Below the pieces are notes generated by a model. That model was not told the origin of the DNA and did no database searches. It was given only the letters and a program-made list of their open reading frames with translations. 64,000 nt of DNA from Allolobophora icterica (Eukaryota; Annelida; Clitellata; Crassiclitellata; Lumbricidae). A program made the translations under genes and the position numbers. How positions within the stretch are numbered: position 1 is the first letter of the stretch; the number at the start of each line of letters is the position of its first letter. Location: the NCBI GenBank assembly GCA_963556255.1, contig OY744611.1, positions 38,882,714 through 38,946,713 on the forward strand, read 5' to 3'. Below are positions 20,208 through 42,790 of the stretch, one piece after another.

Positions 20208-20471
20208 CTTACTTGTTTACTTTGGTGATTTCTCTTTTCAAAGAAGTCACGGTTTTTCTTGGTGTGTGAATCGATAAACAAACGGGATTTCTTTTATATT
20301 TGTTCGTGGAAAACAACGAAATTTTTATACCGTTTTCTCGTGTTCCACCGTCGTTGATATCGTAGACTCGTCACACAGCAACAACGCGTAAATTCTTCTA
20401 ACACCGTTGTAAATTCTTCAATCACCGTCGTAAATTCTTCAATCCGCCGAAGGAGGTGATAACGTGAATTT

Positions 20472-20617
20472 TAATCCACCGTGAGTATTTATCCACCGTG
20501 AGTATTTATCCACCGTGAGTATTTATCCACCGTGAGTTCTTATCCACACCGACGCTATTCCACCGTGAGTTTTTATCCACACCGACGCTGTTCCACCGTG
20601 AGTTTTTATCCACACCG
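20472..20617. repeat. Tandem repeats in the LTR element's 5' leader
   Basis: Five or so copies of TATCCACCGTGAGTAT (16 bp) run into 31-32-bp units CACCGTGAGTTTTTATCCAC-ACCGACGCTG. The array ends directly at the primer-binding site, so it lies in the packaging/leader region of the RNA. Confidence 0.85.
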
Positions 20618-20630
20618 ACGCTGCCACCAA
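20617..20630 (-). promoter_or_regulatory. Putative primer-binding site
   Basis: On the - strand TGGTGGCAGCGTCGG begins three bases after the 5' LTR end (TTGACA TTA). TGG is complementary to a tRNA CCA end. I cannot name the priming tRNA. Confidence 0.65.
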
Positions 20631-20633
20631 TAA

Positions 20634-21108
20634 TGTCAACCCAATCCTTCCGTTGACAATCCTTCTGAATAAATCCTTGTTCTCTTCGTACTTAACGCCT
20701 ATTTAACGTTCACCTTTTGAACACTAATTCTACGTATAAGTATAACCTGAATTAATCAGCAACACAGTTTAATATCTTTTCAGTTTAATAAGAAACAAAC
20801 AGACAGAACTCAATTCGATTACAACTCAACTAGTCAGCCACACTACTACAGCGAACACACGAATTCAAACTTCTCTAGTCAGCATAATTCTTCGCGCCTC
20901 TTGACACACCTGTCTTCTGTGCGCATAAGCGAACTCTAATAATATACATATAGCGCGCCGCTGCCGAGATTGGCCGGCCGCGCGTGTCACTAAGACTAAA
21001 CGTTATACATCTATCATATATACATATACACGTGAAACTAAAGTAAGCGCACTAAATATATACGCTAACATCTCGCACTGCAAGACTGTACACAAAACTC
21101 AGTTCACA
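20634..21108 (-). repeat. 5' LTR (475 bp)
   Basis: Partner of 14128-14602. On the - strand TATATATTTAGTGCG follows the LTR start by about 40 bases and could serve as a TATA-type promoter. It is followed by the primer-binding site and leader repeats. Confidence 0.97.
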
Positions 21109-23560
21109 GATGTGTTCATGAGTTAAGATAGTTCTTAAGTTAAAATGTGTTCTTTAATTATGTTCTTTAGTTAAGATGTGTTCTTTTGTTAAGATAGTTC
21201 TTTTTGTTTAGATTTGTTCTTTAGTTGAGATAGTTCTTTAGTTTTTATGTGTTCATTAGTTGAGATCGTTCTTTAGTTAAGGGGTGTTTTTTAGTTAAGG
21301 TAATTCTTTAATTAAGATGTGTTCTTTAGTTAGGATAGCTCTTTAGCTAAGATATGTTCTTTAGTTAGGATGTGTTCTTTAATTATGTTCTTTATTTAGA
21401 TATGTTCTTTTTTGTTAAGAGAGTTCTTTGCTTAGATTTGTTCTTTAATTGAGATAGTTTTTTAGTTAAGATGTGTTCTTTAATCATGTTCTCTAGTTAA
21501 GATGTGTTCTTTTGTTAAGATTGTTCTTTTTATTTAGATTTGTTTTTTAGTAGAGATAGTTCTTTAGTCTATATGTGTTCTCTAGTTGAGATAGTTCTTT
21601 AGTTAGTTAGGACGTGTTCTTCAGTTAAGCTAGTACTTTAGCTTAGATATGTTCTGTGGCTAAGATAGATCTTTCGTTTCGATGTGTTGTTTAGCTAAGA
21701 TCGGTCTTTGGCTTAGATGTGTTCTTTAGTTAAGATAGTTCTTTAGTCAAGACGTGATCTTTAGTTAAGATAGTTCTTTAGTTGATGTGTTTTTTAGTTA
21801 AGGTAGTTCTCTAATTAAGATGTGTTCTTTAGTTATGATAGTTCTTTAGCTAAGACATGTTTTTACTTAAGATATGTTCTTTAATCATGTTTTTTATTAA
21901 GATGTGTTCTTCTTTGTTAAGAGAGTTCTTTTGCTTAGATTTGTTCTTTAGTTGCTATAGTTCTTTAGTTTATATGTGTTCTTAGTTGAGGTAGTTCTTT
22001 AGTTTAGATATGTTCTTTAACTAAGATAGTTCCTTAATTAGGATGTGCACTTTAGTTAGCATAGTTCTTTAGTTAGGATGCTTTCTTTAGTTAAGACAGT
22101 AATTTAGTTAAGATTTGTTCTTTACTTAAGATAGTTGTTTAATTAAGATAGTTGTTCAGTTAAGATGCGTTCTTTAGTTAAGAGAGTTCTTTAGTTTTGA
22201 TGTGTTCTTTAGTCAAGGTAATTATTTAGTTAGGATGTGTTCATTAGTTAAGATAGTTGTTTGATTAAGATATGTTCTTTAGTTAAAATAGTTCTTTGGT
22301 TAAGATATGTTCTTTGGTTAGGATGAGTTCATTAGTTTTGATAGTTCTTTAGTTTAGATGTGTTTCTTAGTTAAGATTGTTCTTTAGTTTAGATGTGTTC
22401 TTTAGTTAAGATAGTTCTTTAGTTAGGACTTGTTCTTCAGTTAAGATAGTACTTTAGCTTAGATATGTTCTGTGGCTAAGATAGATCTTTCGTTTCGATG
22501 TGTTGTTTAGCTAAGATCGGTCTTTGGTTTAGATGTGTTCTTTAGTTACGATAGTTCTTTAGTCAAGACGTGATCTTTAGTTAAGATAGTTCTTTAGCTA
22601 ATGTGTTTTTTAGTTAAGGTAGTTCTCTAATTAAGATGTGTTCTTTAGTTATGATAGTTCTTTAGCTAAGATATGTTCTTTACTTAAGATATGTTCTTTA
22701 ATCATGTTTTTATTAAGATGTGTTCTTTTTTGTTAAGAGAGTTCTTTTGCTTAGATTTGTTCTTTAGTTGAAATAGTTCTTTAGTTTATATGTGTTCTTA
22801 GTTGAGGTAGTTCTTTAGTTTAGATATGTTCTTTAACTAAGATAGTTTCTTAATTAGGATGTGCACTTTGGTTAGCATAGTTCTTTAGTTAGGATGCTTT
22901 CTTTAGTTAAGATAGTAATTAAGTTAAGATTTGTTCTTTACTTAAGATAGTTGTTTAATTAAGATAATTGTTCAGTTAAGATGCGTTCTTTAGTTAAGAG
23001 AGTTCTTTAATTTAGATGTGTTCTTTAGTTAAGATAGTTCATTAACTTAGATGTATTCTTTAGTCAAGACTGTTTTTTTAGTTTAGATGTGTTCTTTAGT
23101 TGAGATAGTTCTTTAATTAAGATGTGTTCTTTAATTATGTTCTTTGTTAAGATGTTTTCTTTAGATAAAATAATTCTTTAGATGTGTTCTTTAGTTAAGA
23201 TAATACTTTAGTTAAGATGTGTTCTTTAGTTATGATAGTTCTTTAGCTAGGATGTGTTCTTTGGTTGAGATTGTTCTTCATCTAAGATATGTTTTAGTTA
23301 AGATGTGTTCTTCAGTTGAGATATAGTTCTTTAGTTAAGATGTGTTCTTTAATTATGTTCCTTATTAAGATGTGTTCTCTTTTTCTTAAGACAGTTTTTT
23401 TAGTTAAGATGTGTTCTTTAATTATGTTCTTTAGTGAAGATATGTTGTTTAACTTAGATGTGTTAATTAGTTAAGATAGTTCTTTAGTTTAGATGTGTTC
23501 TTTAGTTCAGATTGTTCTTTAGCTTAGATGTGTTCATAGGTTAAGATATTTCTTTAGTTT
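21109..23560 (+). repeat. 18-bp-period minisatellite, ~2.45 kb, with higher-order structure
   Basis: Degenerate units alternate TGTTCTTTAGTTAAGATG and AGTTCTTTAGTTAAGATA. A higher-order repeat is visible: the variants TAGTACTTTAGCTTAGATAT (21631 and 22447) and GTGCACTTTAGTTAGCATAG / GTGCACTTTGGTTAGCATAG (22045 and 22861) recur at the same offset of 816 bp. No transcript or ORF of note. Confidence 0.92.
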
Positions 23561-23639
23561 AGATGTGCCTAACAAATTGTTAGCAATAAAATTCGGTACT
23601 AAAATATGGTTGCGATTACGAATGCTGCAGACCATAATT

Positions 23640-24091
23640 ATAGCAATTAAAATACTAAGCTCCGGATCTGCCTCCATCTATGCCTTAAGAACTATATAAA
23701 AGAACACGGGGTCTCCTCTTAAGTGCTCCCTGCGATCACCCGAGCCATCTATAACTCGCACGATGTATGCCTCCTCTGTATGGTGGGATTTTGCGAGCGC
23801 AGAGGAGAAATCCCGCCTAGAGGGTCTTGTTAACAAGCTTAAGCGTGCTGCATGGTTATTTGCATCCTGACTCACCTGCGGCTGAAATGCTAGCACATGT
23901 TGCCGACACTAACCTTCCCTCTTCCATGCAGTGCAGTGCAACTAGCTTCGAATTCACGTCCTCCGGGGAATCTGCCCGCTACAACGTATGCAACTATACA
24001 ACCCCCGACAAAGGATCCGCACGACTTCTCTCTGCCATATAAGGACTCGAAGAACTTTTTTCCTCTATTGTTGTTCAAAAACATATACTAA
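23640..24091 (+). pseudogene. Decayed LINE 3' end (reverse-transcriptase ORF C-terminus)
   Basis: Across shifting frames one can read KRAAWLFAS, VWWDFASAEEKSRLEGLVNKL and finally HDFSLPYKDSKNFFPLLLFKNIY (shown in part). This is the usual C-terminal end of jockey/CR1-like LINE polymerases (HNFxLPxKDxxNFIPRxLFKxxY). Stops and frame changes show it is dead. It abuts the minisatellite and ends 200 bases before the DHHC gene. Confidence 0.75.
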
Positions 24092-24289
24092 ACTCAAACC
24101 ACTAATTAGTCGTCACACTGATCATGTTCTATGTAAACTACGGCGTTCTGCCTATAGTTAATTGTGACATTTAAACGAATATGCAATGCATACATAGTTA
24201 CATACATCTGTCAATGTGTTACCGTCTTGAAAGTCGTCCGCCTGGATCGCACCAACAGTGTGCGTTGAGCTTAATTGGTATCTTTAAAG

Positions 24290-33993
<9,704 letters not shown>

Positions 33994-34259
33994 AGAAAAA
34001 TTTCTAAGTACCTTTGTGGGACCAGGGCAGATGGTTCCAGATGCATTTTGTGCATATGCAGTAATTTTCTGTCAATCAGGGAACACAAAAATTTGCTGAA
34101 CTTCCAAGATTGAACCCATTCATGTGTACCTTGGGTAAAAATTATAAATCTATAAAATGCTGTGTTTTTTTATATCTGTAATACAGTTTTATAGTCTTTT
34201 GTTGTCTTATTGGTAGAATTGAAGCATTGACCAACTTACTGTTTAAGACCGCTGTGTAT

Positions 34260-34490
34260 ATATAGACTGTAAGATCAGACAAATCCTACCCTAATCCATC
34301 CAAATCCTCCGCCTTTCGTGCTTTCTCATCCTCAATGAAACCCATCTTAGCAGCTCCTCACTGTGATAACCAGACTCTGATCTTCCACTGACATCCCTGG
34401 ACAACCCCTCTGACATGACACAGCGGTCTTGAATAAACTGGTGCCCTGCACTTAGCGCTTTACAAATCTGAAGTTAACATTTACGACTAC
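34260..34490 (-). repeat. Dispersed repeat R1, - strand
   Basis: On the - strand it reads AGCGCTAAGTGCAGGGCACC, GTCATGTCAGAGGGGTTGTC and CAGGGATGTCAGTGGAAGATC, parallel to the copies at 30640 and 59280. It lies in or just after the DHHC 3'UTR. Confidence 0.8.
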
Positions 34491-35454
34491 AATTCAAATA
34501 CTTTGTACACATGAGCATTGTTATGCCGCATTTCATTAAAACATGGATTGTGATATAACAGCTGGGGCATAAATAAATAAATAAAATAAATAAATGACTT
34601 TGCGCGCGTTAAAAATGTTTGTAATAATAATAATAATAATAAATACCAAAATAAGTTGCAATTAGTTCAGCTATAGAAAATAAATTTACTTTCGTGATGC
34701 ACTCTAAGGCAGTTCTTTCTGTGGCTCGCAAGGACAACGTTGTTATGACTTTTTGGTTTGTAAAGATTTGAATAAGTGACATTTCCACTTCCTTTCAGTC
34801 GTTTCTCAATTGATCTTTTTCCCAGGTGGATTCGACAACGAAGTTGTGACCCCACACAAGTCATAGTAGCACTTCCTGCAGCATTCTCGACCACCTCTCC
34901 AGTTTTATTGACAGTTCGCGACGACGTCTTGCAGTTGTGGAATCGCACAGACACGAAGATCCTTCATTTGCTTGTTGTCGCTTCTGTGGAAAATAGATTT
35001 TGTATAAGACTGAGCTAGAGAAGATGTGTGTGTATTATTCTGTCACAAGACAGACTTTGATCATTTTAGATTTGCATTGCAGTTCTGTCTTTCCGTGTTT
35101 CGTTTTTCATGCTTTGCGATAGCTTACTAGCTTCTTTATAGACTGTTCTGAAAGGCTACTTCACTGATTATGTTCAGTGGCGCGAATATTCGGATCTTTC
35201 TCGTAAATAAACTTCGAAACGTGTGGCTGACTGGGTTCACATGTAATTGATTTAAACAGCGTTAATGGATATTGTGCATTCTATGTGGTCAGTTCTAGAG
35301 ATGGCTAATATGGCTAAACACTCTGGCTGCTTGATGGACCAGTTGCCCGATTGACCAGTGACTGATCACCCTGACACCCATGTTCGTTTGGCGGACAGTG
35401 AGTCGGTTTTGCCTAATGCCACTTGTGTCAACTGGTAGCCAACTCTAGGCCCGA

Positions 35455-35760
35455 TGAATTGTAATTATAAGTGGTAACTTCTATTGCGCTGGTGTCTAAT
35501 GAACAAGGCATCAAAACCAAGCCATAATCAGGACAATATCTGGAAGGTCAGGTGATTAGACAGAGGGCAGCCCATGGTGGATAAGCAATATGAATATGGT
35601 AACTCTTAAGCTGTGAAATGTCATGAGCGACTGAGCAGCTTGGACAGGTAAGGAAAGAGTTCCAAAATCTAGATCCAGCAACTGAAAAGCTCGTTCACTA
35701 AGAACAGACGTCATCAGAGGAATGACGAACAAGATGCCCAACTGAGTGATTGACTTCTGT
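35455..35760 (+). repeat. Dispersed repeat R3, copy 2
   Basis: TAACTTCTATTGCGCTGGTG, TCTAATGAACAAGGCATCA, CCAAGCCATAATCAGG and ATGGTGGATAAGCAAT match 154-300. This copy continues for about 160 bases beyond the point where copy 1 meets a microsatellite. Confidence 0.7.
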
Positions 35761-36773
35761 TGCCATTTGGATCTGACTATTGTTAGTAATAATAATAATA
35801 ATTATATTTATTCTTTAATTAAGCGCCTGCAAACGCACTGCGCTGTTAGATTAACTATTGTGCAAGACCGCTAGTATCTGTTTTAATCATTGTGTTTTCT
35901 TGCTGCTGTTTATTTGAGACCGTTTCGTCCTGCATAGTAAAAGTTTGATCCAGCATGTAACAGTTCTATTTAACAGAATGACCGATCCATTTACAGATTT
36001 CTCAGGACAGCTTTCCACATGTTTTGCTGGCTATGCATTTCTCTGAGTAAAAATCCCCCGTTTCATTTCATCTATGCTTTACTATGAACGAGGCTTATGC
36101 TATCTCTGATTTGATTTAAAACGATGTGCACTGATGCTCTATTCTTTCAATGGTGTATCACTGCCTGCAGAATACAGAACTTTGTGTAAATATTGACCCT
36201 TGTATATCAAAATGTTAAAAGTGAGTGGTTTGATGGAATCATGTGATCGTAAGACTATAACACTTTAGGTTCCTGTCTAAGACCTGAGTTTGAGTGTTGC
36301 AGACGACAAGTGTTTTGATCTCAGTTGGGAACATGTTCGGAAAGTTTCTTTTCTGTTTAATATATTATAAATGGTATATTTTTAGTTCTGTGGAATTTCT
36401 TAAATAGCAAAATTAGGGTTTCTTCTGATAAAATATCTTTTGGTTTGAATGGTTTAAATAACATCGTTTCCCTGAATAAGTCATGTCGTTTAAACTTTCA
36501 CATTTAGCCGTTAAGCATAACTGTCGTAGTATTTAGTTGCAGTGGTCCATAGTGGATTAGTGTTTTGACCCTGTTGTTGTGAAATCTTATGTTTAAAGTT
36601 GTTGCCATATTGGGTAACGATTGTCGATTTTGGTTATTCTCTGGTACTTGAACCGAAATTCATATTATGCACTGTGTTTTATTATTCCATTGTTTTCTTG
36701 AAAAACTAATTAAACTGATGATTCTTCCACTTTGACTGTATCCAAAATCCAGTACAGCAACTCTTGTTGAGGT

Positions 36774-36796
36774 TTTATTATTATTATTATTATTAT

Positions 36797-36843
<47 letters not shown>

Positions 36844-36930
36844 ATATTAGCAGTATACTTATTATTATAATTTTTGTGCTTATTATTACACATTATTGTT
36901 ATTACTATTATTATTATACTACTACTACTA
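36774..36930 (+). repeat. Compound (TTA)n-(GTA)n microsatellite
   Basis: TTA units switch abruptly to about 16 GTA/TAG units, then degenerate TTA and CTA units, resembling the arrays at 13526 and 62565. Confidence 0.9.
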
Positions 36931-39306
36931 CTATATACTGAAGGTATAATTGATCCCACATCAGTGATGAAATTTGTTTGGTGAAGAGCTACAATCTCTG
37001 TCAAATCTGACCTTTCATTGAAGGCCATCTGTAAGATTGTGTCTGAATTATTTTCACTAATAATAGCACTTGTTTTTTATTAGTACGTTATTATTAGCGT
37101 CAATATTACTGTTACAGTTTTATATTTACTTACAGAATAACATCCAAAGTGTGAGAAAAATGCATTGTCAGAACGGTGTAATGAGTATCATAATTATTTT
37201 TTAGAAGGTATTCCTTGAGTACGTAGGATGAAAGCGTCAAGGTTTTAAAATTTGTTATGTAAGAATGGGTAGTTTGTGATACTTTTCTAATACTTGTTAA
37301 TATTATTTTTCAGTGTGCCAAATGTTGGTTCGATACCTTAGGCATTGAGCTCTTATTTGAAATGTAGCAAAGGATGATTGATGTCTGAAAAAGCTTTATT
37401 ATTGTTTTTTTGGATGTTTTTACTAGGTAGAAGTGATATCTGAGGAATGAAATATTATTTTTAGACTAGAAGCCAGATCTAGGGTCATTAGAGAAGTGCC
37501 TTGCAGTAACGTAGCAGGACATTTGAGCTTTAACAGCCCAGCATCTGAGATACAATACCTCGTCCTCAGCATTGTATTGGTTTTTAGTCTCTTGTTCCCG
37601 ATGTAACTAGGTAAGGAAATTATACTTTTGGTTAAAAATTAATTATGTTATCATTGTCAGTTAGGTTTAACTGACCATTTTGTAGTGCTCTCTTAGTACC
37701 TTTCGAAAGAGCTTGCCCGTCCGTATTTTAAATAATGCAAGAGTTCTTAAACAACAGAAGTTCATTGGTAGGCAAATGATGTTCAAAACAACTAAATTTA
37801 CAACTGGTGGACTGTCGCACACATGTCACAGAAGACCAAAGGGGACCCGTACAAAGTTAGTGGTTAAAATCACTTTCAGGGTTCCTGGTACATGTTGCAA
37901 TGATGATGACGATGAATGATGGCAGAAGAATTAAATCTGCAGCATGCTACTGTGTGTGCTGACTGGCACTCCTTTGCAGATGGTAGAAGCAGCAGCTGGA
38001 CGTTCCTCAGGTCACCGAGTCTGTGCAGGGCAGGCAGTCATCAGTGGGTGCTGGCCAGTTTGTCCTAGAATCCGTCAGCGATTGACGATCAGTGCCACTC
38101 AAAAGAAAACCTCTCATTCCTACTTCACCAAATCTTTAACAACATTTTCGCTGATGGCACTTGTGTCGGTGTAGGGCACCATACTGTCCAGATGGGAACC
38201 AATGTTGCTGTACAGGTCACCAGCTCAAAATGATAGACCATGGTTATGTACGACCAAATACGATCCGAAAATACGAAATCCGAAGCAGGCCTAAGAAATG
38301 ACTACGAAAAACCAGATTCGCACATAGTAGAAGTTCAGACATTGAAGAATTACAGAGCAATTGCAGAATTTGAGAGCAAATCTATCAGAATGAAGAAGAC
38401 TTGTAAGCAGTGAACATCTTTGCCACTCAACAAATTGCAGAGTTTATTATTATTGGTATTGTTATTAATCTTGTAGTTATTTTTGCTGTTTTTCTTATCC
38501 TTCAGGTATTATTATTATTATTATTGGTCAATCATATGAATAGGTTATTAATGAATTCCTTCTAATTGACCATAGTGGTCATTTGAGATGCAAGTTTTTC
38601 TATGGTGGTAATTCTTGTTGAGATGCAAGTTGAATGTTAGATGTGGTGTTGTGTTAGTCATAAGCACTAGATGTGGACTTCTACAATTGTTGTTGTAGCT
38701 GCGTGATTTCCAGTGTACTGTCAACTCTAACGATGTTTTCTAGTATTTAATCAGACATTTGATTGTGATTATTTGTAACTTCCTTCTAATCCTTTCAATC
38801 ACTGTTAACATCAACGTCGTCATCGTCATAATCACTGATAAAATGATTTAGACTGTTAACGGCATCACGTGTCTTCATCATCAAACATGTTGTTACTATG
38901 GTACTTGTATTTTGAATATAATATTTTTAGTAGGAAATCTAAAGTTGCCACTTACACCTGCATTAGCTTGTTACTGTTTTTTAAAGATCAACTGGTGTTA
39001 CCATACGTTATGCACAGCATTTTGCTCTTTGAAATGCTGCCAAGTATGTATGAAATGTATAAAACCAAAATTAACACCTGCAACATGTTAGAATTTGAAC
39101 TGTAAGTTCTTGCCCGTATACAGGGTTGTAAGTTTTTCCACCTGTGAGGCAGGATGACGTATATGATGATATATTGCGCCGACCTGTTGTCGCAGACAGT
39201 CGCATATTTTGAGCTTGTGATTTATCTCTGTTTTTTCATGCTACGGAGTTTCTTTCAGCGCCATTGTCTTTGGCCTCAGCTGTGCTACGATGCTGTATAA
39301 ATGGTC

Positions 39307-39355
<49 letters not shown>

Positions 39356-39404
39356 ACTTAAAACACCAGAGACTCCTTACATCATGCTTCATTGTAAAAC
39401 GATT

Positions 39405-39407
<3 letters not shown>

Positions 39408-39449
<42 letters not shown>
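39408..39449. repeat. (AT)n microsatellite
   Basis: About 20 uninterrupted AT units. A (TTA)n tract lies 60 bases upstream. Confidence 0.95.
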
Positions 39450-39451
<2 letters not shown>

Positions 39452-41351
39452 TGATGGATGTGGTCCAAAAATTAGTTCAGCTTTAAAATATAAGGTACAA
39501 CTTCATTCTAAGACGGTTTTTGATCATGGCTCCAAAAGACCATTTTCCTTTTGCTTCTCAACCCTTGTTTGGTTTAATTTAACTTCCAGACTCTTAAAAT
39601 ACTGTGTCTACAGCAACTGCAGATGACGGTGTGGCCGGAATCCTATCACTGAGCTCAACAACCAGACATTCTCTAAAAATTTCCGTAACATGATGACATA
39701 ACTGACTCCAAATGACAATCACTTTGTATATGTATCAGAGTATGTACTATAGTAAGTACGTCTCGAGAGCACTGCGTTGACACCAGCCCTGGCAACTCGG
39801 TAGTCCAATTAAAGACACTGACTGTCGCATATGTCAAGGTGCCTCTGTTGGCTTTAGCTTGCCCGTTTGTGTACCAATTGAGCCTATGCTTTGGAGATTT
39901 TCAAATCTCGAGCAATCAAAGTTCAAAAACAGAGATCTTAAATAGTATGGCACCCTTTCAAATGGGTAACGGTGTTGAATAATCTCCCAATAAATTCACT
40001 GAAACATGAGCAGGATCAAGTCCATACTGTCAATATAATAGGAAAACGTGTACATTTGCGTTAGTCTTTGTGAGGGTGCTGTGTGAATTTGTCTTCTGTT
40101 GTGAGACATTTGGTTGCGTGTTGATGTTGAAAATTTCTGTGTATAGCTAGGTTATGTGGTTAAAGAATTTTCTTTTCGTGGGTTTATTTGGTTGGGATAA
40201 TAATATATAAGGTCTGAAACTTTTTATTGCAAGTCATTAGTCTACAGGCTTGTTTGTTGATTGTGAGGTGCTGTATAATTGGGAATTTATATATCGTCAT
40301 TAATTGTTTATTGGAGGGATTGGATTACAAATGGTTTTCTGTTGGAAAATGTTCATAAATTATCTAGTTGGACTTTGAGGTGGGTGAGGGGAAGCCACTG
40401 TTTTAATTATAGAAGAAAATTTGGTCGTGATGTATGGGGATTGTCACTGGTTGTTGGCTTGTTACACTAAACTAAAATCTCCTTGACTTTATTTCAACTA
40501 TATTGTAAAGTTCCATTCTTCTTATCATAATTAAATTTATTTCACTATTTTGCTTTAAATCGAACATAATCTACTGCAAAAATGCTTAACTGGGAGGTAT
40601 CATGTGGTGGTTAACTCTGGCGCTTTCTGGCGAATAACACATATAATGAGCAAAAGCATACGTGTGGAGTTCTTCCGAGAAAGACATTTTGCCCAACTAG
40701 CTTCCAGATGCTGTTGATAGGAGAGGATTATTTGACTTAAGTTCATTTAAAATAAATTACAAGTTTTAAGTTGTAATCATATCGTCAAATAAAATTTTAA
40801 ATTTAAAAGCCTATCCTTGCCAAGAAAACAGTTTAATCTTAGGTTTAAGATAATAATAAAGTTCAATTTTCATTTTCACTTAAACGTGTACATGAATTTA
40901 AATTACATGTAGAAACGTATGTTTGTGATGTTACAATGATATGTACTGCATTTTGGACATTGAAGTAGTTTTTATCTTGTTAGATTGACTTTAACACTTT
41001 CAGCGTCGAGCGTGTACTAACATGTATGGAATACCTAATCCCTCTCATCATTAAAGGGTTAAGTGAAATACAGGTACATTGGTACAACATAGTGTAATCC
41101 TTTCCAAAACAAGAACATCAACTGTAATTAGCTATAGTTGCAGTGGTAGAATTTGAAAACTGTATATTCTTGTTTAGATTACATGGTTGTTAATTAAGAC
41201 TGTTTTGCTTTTGGTTTAAATTACATAGTTAATTACTACATGTAATTGCTTGGTCAACTACTAACCAGTAACCAGATAGTTATGTGTGCAGCACTTTAAT
41301 AGGTACAAAGGTGCTATATCAAGTACCTCTATTCATACATAGATATTACTT

Positions 41352-41404
<53 letters not shown>
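41352..41404. repeat. (CA)n-(TA)n microsatellite
   Basis: Short CA run followed by about 18 TA units, then a degenerate CATA-rich region to 41590. Confidence 0.95.
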
Positions 41405-41408
<4 letters not shown>

Positions 41409-42249
41409 CATAATGCACATTTTATATACACATACTTACTTGCATATATGACGTACATGCATGCATGCGTACATACATATATGACATACATACATATAGA
41501 CAGCCATACATAGTGCATACATACATGGACATATATGCATGCACGCATACATACATATGCACATATACTTACATCCATACATACATGTGCATACAATCAT
41601 GATATGCCGAGGCCTTGCCATTGGACAGTAGCGTTTCCAGATCCTGTCTAGTTTAGTTAAGGAGCCTCTGTTCAGCAATTGACAAAGAAAGCTAAGAGGG
41701 TGTTGGGATCATGCCCTAAACTAGATGTACCACCAATCAACCAAACCAAAGCATTCAGTACAGACCAGATTTTTATCTCTACTTTACTAGGAGTTTGATG
41801 AACCATCATTTTGGTTGATGAGTTGTTTCAGTGTCTCGCTGTATTCATGGCCTTACTTGCATACACGCAGGCAAACCTCGTCCTAATAGACAAGTTGGAG
41901 GGCAACTCGTTGGCATGCGCCCCAAAATATCACGTGGGGCCATGGGATGCACCCCTTAAACAGCAGTAGGCCTATCATGTCCCCCATACTGGCTGGTATG
42001 ACCAATCTCATTTATGATTTAGAGGCCTTTTTCAACATACTTTTTACTGACCTTGTTTTGTTAAGAACAAAATTTTAAAATAATTTGTACTGACCAATCG
42101 CATATGCATTTGATGGAAATGTGGCGTTTATTTCATGCAATTGTTTGCAAGCCTTGCTCCCGTCGTAGTCTAGGCACCAAATACTGTATGTGCGTCTGTG
42201 CATATTTCTTAGATATGGTGCGGGTTTTGTATTGTATTGTATATGGGTT

Positions 42250-42262
42250 TGTGTGTAGGTGT

Positions 42263-42301
<39 letters not shown>

Positions 42302-42730
42302 TAGGTGTGTGTGTCTAGGTGTGTGTGTGTGTGTGTGTCTAGGTGTGTGTGTGTGTGTCTAGGTGTGTGTGTGTGTCTAGGTGTGTGTGTGTGTGTGTGT
42401 CTAGGTGTGTGTAGTTGTGTATTTATATGGGTTTGTATTGTAGGTGCTTGTGTGTAGTTGTGTGTGTAGGTGTGTGTGTAGTTTTTTGTGTGTTGGTGTG
42501 TAGGTTTGTGTGTAGGTGTGTGTGTGTAGGCGTGTCTGTGTGTGTGTGTGTGTGTGTGTCTAGGTGTGTGTAGTTGTGTGTGTAGGTGTGTGTGTAGGCG
42601 TGTATGTGTCTGTGTGTGTGTTGGTGTGTGTAGGTGTGTTGGTGTGTAGGTTTGTGTGTAGGTGTGTGTAGGCATGTGTGTATGTGGGTGTGTGTGTGTT
42701 TGTGTGTAGGTGTGTATGTAGGTGTGTGGG

Positions 42731-42766
<36 letters not shown>

Positions 42767-42790
42767 TGTGTGTGTGTGTGTAGGTGTTTG
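42250..42790 (+). repeat. (GT)n / GTGTGTCTAG minisatellite with (CGTG)n
   Basis: GT runs punctuated by CTAG and TAGG at irregular spacing, then (GCGT)n at 42731-42768. His-Thr and Val-Cys periodic frames across it are artefacts. Confidence 0.95.

Larger units (their letters stand above)
14128..21108 (-). mobile_element. Ty3/gypsy LTR retrotransposon of Gmr1 type, 6981 bp
   Basis: Two 475-bp LTRs (14128-14602, 20634-21108) begin and end TG...CA and differ at only three positions by my reading. The target duplication GATGT is exact (14123-14127, 21109-21113). Coding order on the - strand is gag, protease, integrase, reverse transcriptase, RNase H. Integrase lies upstream of reverse transcriptase, unlike canonical Ty3/gypsy but as described for the Gmr1-like group of deuterostome Ty3/gypsy elements. 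The primer-binding and polypurine sites are recognisable. Two frame breaks interrupt the frame (near 19605 and 17100). The insertion is young, and this copy is probably not autonomous unless the breaks are assembly errors. Confidence 0.95.

Noticed and set aside
19561..20277. Ser/Cys/Leu-rich open frames on the + strand
   Set aside because: Antisense shadows of the Glu/Arg-rich Gag coiled coil.
21109..23560. CRISPR-like regular repeat
   Set aside because: The period is 18 bp with no spacers and the context is eukaryotic; it is a minisatellite.
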